Shown here: positions 43,401 to 55,400 of the stretch, one piece after another
Layout: each line of letters opens with the position of its first letter
Numbering within the stretch: the first letter of the stretch is position 1
Assembly (NCBI GenBank): GCA_034336665.1
Contig: CM067564.1
Span: 47,353,451 to 47,417,450, forward strand
DNA length: 64,000 bases
Source of the DNA: Luscinia megarhynchos
Lineage: Eukaryota > Chordata > Aves > Passeriformes > Turdidae
Reading direction: 5' to 3'
Notes under the pieces: generated by a model
What the model was told of the DNA's origin: nothing
Seen by the model: the letters and a program-made list of their open reading frames with translations, nothing else
The model's database searches: none
Made by a program: the position numbers and the translations under genes

Positions 43401-46400
43401 CACTGGAAATGGCATGCATAGAAAGCTAACTTACCTCCTCTCCTCTTGTGAGCTCTTGTAGTAAGAGATCTACCCTGTCATGAGTAATAAACCATTAAAT
43501 GTCCTTTCTGATTAACAGTCATTGTGCTTCACTTGGTGTATAAAAAAATCCCAATATCAAGACCAAAATATGACATCCCACTCCTTCCCCTCTGCAAGTA
43601 CTAAGAGCCCAGGCACACTGGAGCACTCCAACATAATGTACCAAAACCAAGCAGGAGTGAATCCTGTGAGCTCATTGTGTGGGAACCCTTCTGTTGCATT
43701 CCTTTTAGCACCCCTTGCTAGGCTGCAAGCAGAGTTTACATTTTCTCAGTGAGTATTTTGAGGTGATGTTTGTGCAAACTTATCTGCATGTTTCATTGAA
43801 AGTATTAATGATGCATTCACAACCTGGTACCAAATTTCAGTTTGTTCTAAGTCACCATTGCTTCCATGGACTTGTACTGACAGTGACTGCAGTCCCAGAT
43901 CTTCTTCATGGATGTTTCTATGGATATGTGTATAGTGCTTACAAAATGTATGTGGTGGGTGTGTCTGTCTATGTATATACATACATGAGAGAGAGCTAAA
44001 GAGGGGAAACTGCTTTCCCACGACACAGCTCAGCATTAGGGCACTGTTTCCCTAAAAAGGGAATTTGATTTTCACTTTTTGGTACTTATGATGCTGATGA
44101 TAGTGAAGCATTGCTCAAATTAAAATAACCCCCCTTGTCTATTTTAATGAAAACTGGGGCTTTTCCTGATGACCTTGTCTGACTCAGACATTCACACTCA
44201 AACCCACCTGGAAGATTGCCTTTTGGAAACCTCATGTTCAGTAAGTCTGATGTTCCACACTGACATGACTTATACCATGAGCATAAGCAAGCCAGAAAAA
44301 ATATTCAGTGGTCATGGACATTCCTGAAGTAACTGTGCACAAATTGGGAATTGAGTGACGGATGTGCTTCTAGTTGAGAGATTAGAAAATCCAAAGCACT
44401 AGTCAAGCAGAACTTAACCCAAAAATTTATCTGAAGGTGGCACTGGGCTTGGGCATTGATTTATACAGAGGTTTGAAGAGCTGCTCTTCTGCCTAAGCCA
44501 TGTCCTGCTCTGCATGTAAGAATCACATGGAGAATGTCTTCCAAGCTGAGCTCCCTAGAAGACTTTTATCTGTTTTTTTGGTCCTGTTTGGGTCTGTGAA
44601 AAGAAGCTGTGCTATGGAGGCTGATAGTCCTGTATTTGTAGAGAGAAGCATTTTAAAAAGATGTCTGAAAGCCTTAAATAAAATGGAGTATGGTAAGTTT
44701 AAGTATCTCCAAGGTTTTGGCAGAAGTTGTACCTAAGGGTGGGGATTCAGTCTTACTTCAGTTATTCTTGAAGCACCTAAAACTTTAAATGGCAAAACAT
44801 TAGACTGTATGCTTTGAGCATGTGAATTTAAGAATTCTAAGTAATAAAAAGAGTTATGATTTATGAGGGAAAATTACTAAAGAGGGAGGAAGCAATTCTT
44901 TACAATTAAAAAAGAAGACCATACTTTCAGGATACTGGACAGCTATGGCACAGTATTTGTGTGTGACCCCAGGGCAGTCACTTAGCCTTTTTGCCCCCTT
45001 ATTTACATCTGTAAAAGAGAGATAAAACTATTCATGACAGATTTGAAGGTGCTTGAAAAGCACTTTGAGAGACCTTTGGACTTGCCAAGCTTTGTTGCTT
45101 TTGTATTATGTAGAGAAACTCAGAAAAGTAGAAGGGCTCCAAAAGGTTCTTTCACAGAAGGGAGGAAGGGACCAGAGTTCAGTGTGTGACTGAGGTGCAC
45201 TGGTAGAGATAATAAAGAGATGGCAGAGATGTGTAACAGCAGCTGGGCCTTGCAGATTTCATAAAAATGTAACAGAAGAAGTGTTGGGCGCTTTCTGCAG
45301 CTCTGTTTTGCTCAGGAGGGAGGTGTGTGCCACTCGTGGGCTGGGGCAGCAGTAGCTGTGCCCTTCCCAGGAGCAGAGCCGTGGGCTGGGTTGTCTGGCT
45401 GATGGCTGGTCTGGAGCTGCTGGGTGGGAAGGTGCTATTGATTCCAGGGGACAGGAGGGGGAGGATGCTGCCCACTGCAACACAAAGCATGTTTATCTAA
45501 TAGGCCAATGACTCACGAAAGATAACATGGTATCCTAGTGCTACCTCTGTTATCAAGTCATTTCAACACTAATAAAAAGAGAGATACAAGCTGCTTTATC
45601 AGGAGCCTTTACTTTAACCAGTCCTGTGTGTACACCCATGCAAGCAGTGACACAAACCTAAGTACAAAACATGAGAGCAGACTACAGTCAGCCTCAGGAT
45701 CAAAATATTATTCGTAGTAATATAGAATATAGAATATGGAATATAGAATACAGACTATAGAATTTATTATAAAAATATTATTGATATTGTTTTTATTATT
45801 GTAATATTTTGAATGCCACTCTATCATGACCCCTCCTGAACTGGTCAGGGCAGAGAAAATATAACAAAATATTTGTGATTGGGATAAGGGCAGGGAGACA
45901 TCACTTACCAGCTACCATCACAGGCAGAACACTCCTGACTTGGGGAAATTAGTTTATTGCCAGTCAAATCAAAGTAGAATAATGAGAAATGAAAGCAAAT
46001 CTTAAAAACACCTCCTCCCCACTCCTACCTTCCTCCCAGGCTTAACTTTATTCCTGAGTTTTCCACCTATGGTCTCCAGTGATGCAGTGATGTTCACCAC
46101 ACATTGTTCCTGCAGCACCTTTCTCCTCGGGGTTGGACTCCTCACACTGCTCCTGTGCTCCAGAATGGGGTCCCTCCCACAGGAGAGAGTTCTTCACGGG
46201 GTCACAGCCTCCTTTGGGCATCCACCTGCTCTGGTGTGGGCTCCCCCATGGGTTGCAGGTGGAATCTGCTCCCCATGGACCCCCATGTCCTGCAGGGCAC
46301 AGCTGCCTCACCCTGGGCTGCACCAGGGGCTGCAGGGGAATCTCAGCTCCAGCGCCTGGAGCAGCTCCTGCCCTTCCTTCTCCACTGACGTTGAAGAGTT

Positions 46401-49400
46401 GTTTCTCTCCCACTTTCTCACTCTTCTCTTCTCTAGCTGCAGTTACCATAGTACAGGGATTTTTCTCCTTGTTTACCATTACTCAGAGGTGCTACCACTG
46501 TCACTGGTGGGCTCAGCCTTGGCCAGTGGCAGGTCTGCCTTGGAGCCATCTGTCCTTGGCCCTGTAGGATATAGGGGAGGCTTCCAGCAGCTTCTGCATT
46601 ATCCCCCTCCCCACGACCACCCAAACCCAATACAGTTTTATAACTGGAGCCATTATACAAGAAATACCTGGGTCTGTTGAGCTCTGACAGGGAATTTTGT
46701 TCACAGTAGTGGCAACCAGTACCTCCCATCAGGGTACAGCGATGCTCTGAAGTGGGGTGGAGGGGAAAGAGAAGGCTTCAAAGTGAGACATTTTATTAAG
46801 GAAAGGCTAAGAATATCACATCTCTGTCAAGTGTTTAGTCACACAAATTATAGTAAGATCAAAAGGTATAATTTATGCAGTACAATTCTCTTAATTGGCA
46901 CAGACTCTGGTGGAGCCAAAAAGGTGCCACTTGAGCAATTGTCCTGATTATGGGAGACTCATAGGAATATGCTTTTCAAATCTACATAAGAGGCAGAAGG
47001 ATACTGGGGTCAGCATCTTTATCCTCCTCTGTCAATGCTGGATAATTCCCTGCAGTATTCTTCCTGTATCTAAATTATACATGTGATAAGTTTTCTGCCA
47101 TCTTCCTTGAAGATTGTTTCCAGTCTAATAGATTTAATTATTAATTTACTATAAAGTGTCCTCTGCCTAATTTCCCCACTTTTCACCAATTTACATACCA
47201 ACCCTTATTATTTTTCTGAAATTAAGCCCTTTCCTTCTCTGTACTATTCCTTGCTTTGGGGTCTTAATATGACACCACCAGTCACATCTTCACCCACCAT
47301 TTTACCAATCAAAACATTACACAATGTCTAAGAAATTATTTCTGGTGATTTTGGGTGCCCATCCCCATTCTTCTAGTGACTGATCTGTACTTCTATGGGC
47401 CTGTTATGCCTGCTAAGTTGTTTGTGAGTTGTTCACCTAGAAACTGGGGAGCTGGGATAGCTTCTTGTGCAGAAAACATGCCTCTCAGTCCTGATGGGCT
47501 CTCAGTGCTCAGGTTGACACAGGTTGGGTGTGTGGAAGATGAGCAGGGCTCTGAACCCTGCCATGCTTTCAACTTCCAACAGCAAATTCACTTTTTCTGG
47601 AATTTCAGAAAGACATGCTATCACTGTTAACTTCAGCATAACTCATTTAGGAGCCATGCTGAGCAATGGAATCAAAGGAGGGAAGCTGTAGCTCAGGAGT
47701 TTGTCCACCATCATATCAGAGTAGTACAACTCCTTATGCAGCCCACACTGTTTGCACGGATGAGAGATGTCATTTTCTGCACAGCTAGCAATCTCATCTG
47801 AAATTTCCTCTTTAGCAGCCGTCCCAGTTAAATTACTCTGTTACTTATCAGGATGTAGAATTGCTGTAAGTTTAAAAAAAAGTGATTCTTCTTCCCTTGT
47901 GAAGAAAAACATTGCTAGAAATAAATGCTTTTGTTTCTTCGTGAAAGATGCCTAGTCTGGATGAAGTATTTTTAGTCACTCTGGGTGTGTTGTTGTTCAT
48001 GTCCTGTGAAGTGACTGGAGTAACTAGAGGAGGAGGGTGGAAGCAAAGAACATCACAGTCCATCTTTCTACCACAAGCATAAGGGACAAAGCCTGTAATT
48101 GTACAGAGGGTTATAATAGAATAATTTAGGTTGAAAAAGACCTGGTTTAAATGCACTTAATCAGGGTTATCTGCTTACTATGTATAAGCAAAACACTTCT
48201 GACAGGGTGTTGTGATGGCCTGTTGCTGAAGACCCTGGTCAGAGGGAGCGGGTTTCCTCACAGACTGCTTTTCCCAGTGCCCATCTCTCAAGGACACAGG
48301 TCAAACAGGTCCCACACTGCCAGCCTCAGGCACCCCCAGCAGAAGCACAGGTGTCAAGGAGGATGAGCAGAGAGGCTCTCAGGAGCTGTAGTACTTGCCA
48401 GTAGCAGGCTGCATGCGAGTCCATTTGACTGTGCACCCCTTGTGCTGAAGTGGTCCTGATGCCAAAGTGTGTTTCTTTGTCCTCAGTCCCATTTGGTGAA
48501 GTGCCGAGCTGCATGCACCGCTGTCGTTGTCAGTGTCGTATAATACCAACGACTTTCGGAAAGCACTAATGAACAAGTGCAATTTCTTTTCTCTATTGTT
48601 GGGTTTTTTGTAAAGTTGCTCAAATGCTCTCAGGTATGGCGGCCCTGAACGGAGGACTCGGCGCCACAGGCCTGACGAACGGCACGGCGGGCACGATGGA
48701 CGCGCTCACGCAGGCCTACTCAGGAATCCAGCAGTACGCGGCCGCCGCGCTGCCCACCCTCTACAGCCAGAGCCTGCTGCAGCAGCAGAGCGCCGCGGGC
48801 AGCCAGAAGGAAGGTAAGTGCCCACGCCGGCAGACCCAGCCCAGCGCCTCCGTGCCCTCGTTTCTGAGGAAAATGGCAGTGCCACACGTGTGTTTCCGTG
48901 TTTCTGAGGAAAATGGCAGTGCCACATGTGTGTTTCTGTGTTTCTGAGGAAAATGGCAGTGCCACACGTGTGTTTCCGTGTTTCTGAGGAAAATGGCAGT
49001 GCCACATGTGTGTTTCTGTGTTTCTGAGGAAAATGGCAGTGCCACACGTGCGTTTCCGTGTTTCTGAGGAAAACAGCGGTGCCACATGACTTTTTCCTTG
49101 TTTCTGAGGAAAACAGTGGTGCCATGCATCTGTTTCCTTGTTTCTGAGGAAAACAGCGGTGCCACGTGTCTATTTCCATGTTTCTGAGGAAAATGGCAGT
49201 GCCACATGTCTGTTTCCATGTTTCTGAGGAAAACAGCGGTGCCACGTGTCTGTTTCCATGTTTCCAAGGCTTCATGGAAGGCCTCAGGTGGTCTAATCTG
49301 TGATTTCCTCTTCCTCCAGTTTTCTCCTGCTTAGTGCTGTCACCTTCTATAACCATTAATGCATTTCATTTTTCAGCCATCTGTCCTTCGAGTTATACTT

Positions 49401-52400
49401 TGCCACCCATCCCTTCCTTATAGAAAAGGATTTACCAACTACCACATAAAAAGGCACCGCTAAAAAAAATCATATGTCTGTGGATGCAATTTTGTCTTCT
49501 GGTTTCCATTATCTGTCATAGTGGAGTTAATCTGATTAAGGTTTTGAGCTAATGACAAGATCCGTTTTCACTTTGAGTGGTTCTTTCCTTAATTGTGGGT
49601 CTTGTGAGGAAGCAGCTAAGTGAATGATTGCTCCCCTCTCCCGGCACCAACAGCAAATAAACCTCAGGAAGCTATTGCTAAGAATAAATTAATACTAATT
49701 ACAAGGTGTTTAGGAAAATGAAGCTACCCTTTCCCCTCTTCCGTTCCCCTTCATACTTCCCAGGCATTTTGAGGGGCGGTGTTTCTGTTTTCATTACTTT
49801 CTCCCATCCTAATTTCCAGCTAATTCTACAAAGACAGAAAAATACTGCATGCTTTCTAATACTGTATATATGTTGTCATTACTGCTCTTGCCAAGGATAA
49901 GCTTTGAAAATAAACCTAGTATAATATCGTCAAGAGAAATCTTTTATCCTCTTTTGAAACAGTATCTTATACTGTTATGGGATGTCTTTCCTAAGAAGAC
50001 AAATATGGCATTTCCCGAGCTGGTTATTGTATAGGCACACTGGAGTAAAAATGTATATTTTCTCTGAAGTCTTTCCTTCATTTGCTGCTGAAAGCTTGAA
50101 TTATTTAAAGTGAAAGGGGATTTTTTAAATCATTTTTTCCTTTTTTTTTTTTTTTTTGTTTTCTGCATTTATCTTTCACCTCAGGCCCTTTGGTCAGTGA
50201 CAATAGACCACTTGACACCAGAAAAAAATTGTTTGGTGTCATTGCCAGATGCATAGTGAAGGACAGATTGATTTTTTTCTAGCTATTTTAATTTTTTTTC
50301 TGCTCAGAAACATTGACATCAACTTTAGGCTTATTTTTATTTTCATCAATTGCCAGCATTCTTTTTAAAACACAATATTTTTGTTATATATCTTTTATCT
50401 GTTAGTAGGTGGTTCAGTTCAAGTGAGTGAATTCCACGACTGAATACTGACAAAAATGTTTTGTCTCTTACCATGATTTCTGATAGAATTGTGAAGAGTC
50501 TGGAGTGGTTGAGGATAAACAAGTACCAGAGGAAAATGCTATATAAATATTAAATGCTGAAGCACAGTGAACTGCCTCGTGCTTATGCTCTTAAATATTA
50601 TTCAGTAATTTTCCCCTGATATTTTAAAGAATATTATTAGCTGGGAAATAATTTACTTTTGACAAGAAGAAAAAAGTTCTAAGTGACAAGTTTTTTTTCA
50701 TCTTTTTTTTTTTATCTAATTCATTTATCTCCCTCTTTTTGGGTAAACTTGCTACCTTTTCCTTCAGGCTGAGAGAGCAGCCAGCCTGTTTCTGAGTGGG
50801 ACAGGTGAGGCTCCATGGCTCTGTTGCAGAAGGAACTCTGTAAATTCGATGAGCTCTTTCCTCTTCCTCTCCAAAAAAGCAAGGACATCACATCTGAGGT
50901 ACATTTAGGTTCCATTAAGCAAGGGAGCACATGCTCAGGCTATTCTAGGTGTGTTTTTGCAGAAATACTTGTTCCCTTTGTGTGTTTACGCTGCTGGAGC
51001 CTGCATGGGGAGGCCACATCTGGCTCCATCACATATCACACTCTTCCTGGAATCATTGCTCGTTTCCAGTGTGTTGCTATTGAGCTAGGGGGAAAAAATA
51101 CCTATCAGTCCTAAGATTAATACACCTTTAATAATATGTATCTCAAATCTTGTCTGTAAGAAAAATATTCAAAGTACCTTTGAGTTTACACCTTTCTTTG
51201 CAAGTTCAACTAAGTCTAAGGCCACTTAAATGCAACCCAACTAGCTAATTTTGAACTTCTTTAAAATACTTGCTTTACAAAGCTTCTTCCAGGAGACAGA
51301 GCTTTCTATGGGGGATTTATATAAAAAAAAAAGCTTATTTTCAAATGAGTCAATACAAATTTAATTCTGAATGTCTTTTTCTCACTGACTTTACTGACTT
51401 TTAAGTCACAAGGTGTGCTTTGTCTTACTATTTTTATTCTTATCTGCACCATTTTCTTGCCCTTTGAGTTTAAATCTGTGGTACTCAAATCTGAGCTCAC
51501 CTCCTTCCATTTCCATAAGTTCCTGCAACTGGAATTAAACTGACAAACCCATGCAGGTGTTGGAAGCAGCAGAGGACTCCCTGTGCAGTTCTTGGGGTAT
51601 TTTGAGATACTGTACCTGTTTTCCTAACCTTAATTATACTGAAAGACACTCATGTAAATTGAAGAAAGGGGATGAATTTAACTACTTCTGTAGTAGAGTT
51701 ATGAAATAAACACTTTTCAAAGTAAACACTTTTCATGATGGGATGCTCTAAAGAGCTGCATTTCAGCTGTGCTCCTTTGATGATCCACTTGCTTTTGTTC
51801 CTTCAGAGTTGGAAAGTGAAATGCTTTCTGACCATCAGCTTCAGTAAGTATTATGGAAAAACAGATTAAATGTAGCACTTGTAATAGCTGTTTTCATACT
51901 TTTTTTTTCTTTTATTTATTTTCCTAAAGGTCCAGAAGGGGCAAACCTCTTTATTTACCACCTCCCCCAGGAGTTTGGAGACCAGGACATTCTGCAGATG
52001 TTCATGCCTTTTGGAAATGTTATCTCTGCTAAAGTCTTCATTGACAAACAGACCAATTTGAGCAAGTGCTTTGGTATGTCAAATTTAATAAATCAAACAG
52101 TGAAAGCCACATGCACTATACTGAAAAGGGGGCAGGAAAGAAAATTAACTGCAATGTGAGAAATGTCATACTGGAAAATCATTCCAAAAATAATGGACTG
52201 TTAATCCTCAAATGAGCAGGAAGATGCACAGACAAACTACTTCTAACTAAAAATTGGATATGAAAAAAAAAAACAGTAATAATCTTCTAGTCTGACATCT
52301 TGCATGAATGTGTCAAGTACATGAAACTAATTACACCCTATGTGGGGGAATGTCATTTAGTATACTATTAAACTGCCTTATTATGGATACTTAATTATTC

Positions 52401-55400
52401 TCCATTGTATAGCTGAGCCACTTAAAAAAGCTCTATATTTAACCCATTGCTTCTACATTACAGGAATTTCTTTCTTCTGAATTAAGTACAAGATTTTGCA
52501 ATTAGTGACTGAATGGTGTGTACATGTAGTTCAGAAGATTTTGCAGACAGTTGATGTCTAGATATGCAGCTCCAGCTGTTGTGGGTGGATTCCAGTGTGT
52601 TATGGAAGGTGGCATTTCCCTTACCTCAGGGCAAGGATGAAGAGAGCCTCACTAGATCAGTGTCAAGTTTCCCAGAGAATACTTTGAGCTGTCAGAAAAT
52701 TAGATCACAGCAAAGGAGGAGATGATGTGCTGGTATAAAAATAGTTTTAGGGTTGATTAAGAGGGCTGATGACTTTGGAATAGCAGAGACATACCAGTTC
52801 AGAGCTTTGATGGAGTGGAGGAGAGAATGTGAGTGGTAAACTTTTGGAGCTTTGGCCTAATAATTATGGTTTTATACAAGACATAGGGAGGATTTAGGAG
52901 GAGGAAGGAATCTCTTAAACGTAAGTTTTATAAGGGTTGACAGAAAATATTGGAATTTCCTTAAAAGTGGCAATTCTTTCACAGAGTATAGGAATGCAAC
53001 AGTATATATATGACAAGAGGATTGGATAGTACACTTGAAAAGTTGATTCACTTCATAGAAAGAAGTGACATTCTTTCTGCATTTTCCCACAGTCTGACAG
53101 TTCATTTTTGAAGCATTCACCTCTTTAGGCTTAACAAAAAGATATTCCTATCTAGACTAATATAGTCCAGCCTGTGTCTGCAACGGGTTAAAGCAGTCCC
53201 TAAGGCTCTTGCAGATTCGAAAAGTGGAATTTAAATGGACTCCCCATTGATCTGGAGCCAGTTCTGTTAGTATGTTGGGGATACAAAATCGTTGTTGAGG
53301 TCTCCAGGAATCTTGATGAAATGTCAAATCAAGCTAGGTTAATCGAAATGCAGCAATTGTGGTGACTGCTGAAAGAATGTAAATTAGTTTGGGCAGGTGG
53401 CTCAATTCATCAGATCGTTTCCCACACTTGCTTTTTGTGCATTTTCTTTTATTCTTTGATTACCTTCTTACACATTTTCCTGGGTTTGTTGGACACAATT
53501 GCCTGACTTAAAGTGATGCACCAAAGCTATCTTCTTTAAGGGAAAATGGAGGTGTCAACACCCAATGGAAGAAAGAATCCTCTGTCGTTTTGGTTTTAGG
53601 CAGCTTTCACTGATATTTCCATTTCTCAGTCTTCTTCCCGATACTCTGCTACTAGGGAGGGAGCTCTGCTTTAAAAACAAAAAGTAGAAGTGGCAGATGA
53701 AGCTGATTTTTCTGGGTTAGTGGGTGACTACTTGGTGATGCTGCAAATCACAGCAAAGCCAGAATTAGTCCTGCTAGCTTAATGTGCTGGCACAGTCTGC
53801 ATGCACCTCTTCAGCTTTATTAGCAAGAATTGTCTATTTGTTGATGTCCTAGTCCTATATTTGTGTTTCAAAAAGCTTTATTTTTTTTTTCTGTCCTCCC
53901 ACCCAAAAACTACGATAATAGTGCCACTTAAGAACCCATTTCTCTGCTGAATCATTAATGGTCATTGCACTTGGTAGAGTTTGGGCTTGGGTTTTTTATT
54001 TATTGGTTTGGTTTGGTCGTTTTGCCCCTAATAATAATAATAGTAATAGTAACAGTAATAATAATTGTAATAGTTCGCACATGCTTAGGGCTTCCTACTC
54101 TAGAGTTTCCAATCTCCTGCCTAAAGGAGGAGGAAGTCAAATTACAGATGAGAACAGGTTGAATATCCAAAAGGTGTAAAGATTGTCCAAGTCTGTCCAC
54201 TGGCAGAAATGGAAAGGGAAGGTTCATTCTGAGTGATAGATAGTGATGAATCTTTATGTAAAACTGCTTCACAAAATGCAAAAATTCCTTTTCTTTGCAG
54301 AAAAAGGATTTAGGCATATTATCGTTTCTTGTCCAAACCAGAATGAATGCTCAAAGGATTAAATTATGATGCGGATGACAGCACAGTGTGTTTACACCTG
54401 GAAGTGCTCTTCCGTGAGTTCTCACAGGCTCCACAGGCTTTAGTTGACTCAGCAGACAAAGGGTTTCACTCTTCAAGCTTATCTCTTGCGTTTCACAATC
54501 CTTAGAATAAGGAAAATGAGATATATAAGTAAGGCAGAGGAAGGGAGGACTCAATTACATCAGTGCAGAAATGCAGTCAGCCTTATAGCAAAATTGTCTT
54601 TGAATGATGAAAATTACTTACCCTGAATATAGAGATACCTAAAGATCTAAAACAAAAATCACAGTTGTCATGACAGAGTCTTTGAGAATTAGTAAGAAAT
54701 GTCATTCCAACTTCATGTAATCTGTGGTTTAAAATTCAGACAAAAATGGTGAATGGGTGCAATGAGAAAAATACAAATAAAGGGAAAGAATTCCAGATTC
54801 CTCAGTAAGCTTTAAAAATGAAGGTTCTCAATAAGACGGAAGATGAGAGTGTAACAAGCTAATGCAGGTATTGCATTCTGTGTAAAGAGACAAATTGTGA
54901 ATCAGAACAACAGTTGAATGGCAGGGGCTGATGCCAGCAGTGTGCTTCCTTCTCTTCATTCACCATCCACAGATGCCAAGTGACTAGTTTAGATCACTTG
55001 CTTACTTTCCAGGTGGATAAAACTAGGTGCAGAGGAAAGAAACTACAGTGATGATAAGTTCATAGCAGTAATATGCACCTAGGAGAATAAAGTGAAGGTT
55101 AGGAAAGCTGTAGAGGAAAATGCTGAAATGTCAAGGTAGGTAGGAGTAGCTGTAGCTCAGTTGTGGAGCATCTGCCTGGACAGTGCTACAGCTGCCTCCC
55201 AACTCATGCTAACTCCCTTTTCTATTCCTGAGGCAATCCTAGAGCCAATGGAAGGAGACACAGGATGTAGAGCAAAGATAATGACTGCAGTCATGTGAAC
55301 AGATCTCCTAGAACCAAATAGGAGAAAGGAAGAATGGAAGAGACTGATGAAGCTCCCCAGGATTTGACAATAAATTTAAGAGAGAATTATCTCAGGGAGA

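Larger units (their letters stand above)
42206..48615 (+). other. CELF2: CELF2 intron between 42205 and 48616
   Basis: This 6.4-kb intron (start shifts to 42218 with the distal donor) contains a T-rich tract at 42866-42885, a TATAGAA-type repeat at 45719-45765, an antisense ERV LTR (about 45812-46690) and a possible CR1 remnant near 48115-48150. No exon was recognised. Confidence 0.85.

Noticed and set aside
46069..46680. 203-codon + strand ORF and overlapping ORFs of 143-144 codons
   Set aside because: They lie wholly in the ERV LTR repeat, have no recognisable domain, and occur on both strands because the LTR half is GC-rich and poor in stops.
54000..54317. 105-codon antisense ORF with Ile/Thr repeats
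   Set aside because: Its repetitive end is the translation of the AAT/AGT microsatellite; the rest has no recognisable family.
55148..55220. tRNA-Ala gene
   Set aside because: Only the D-arm/A-box resembles a tRNA. The B box (GGTTCGAATCC) and acceptor pairing are missing.
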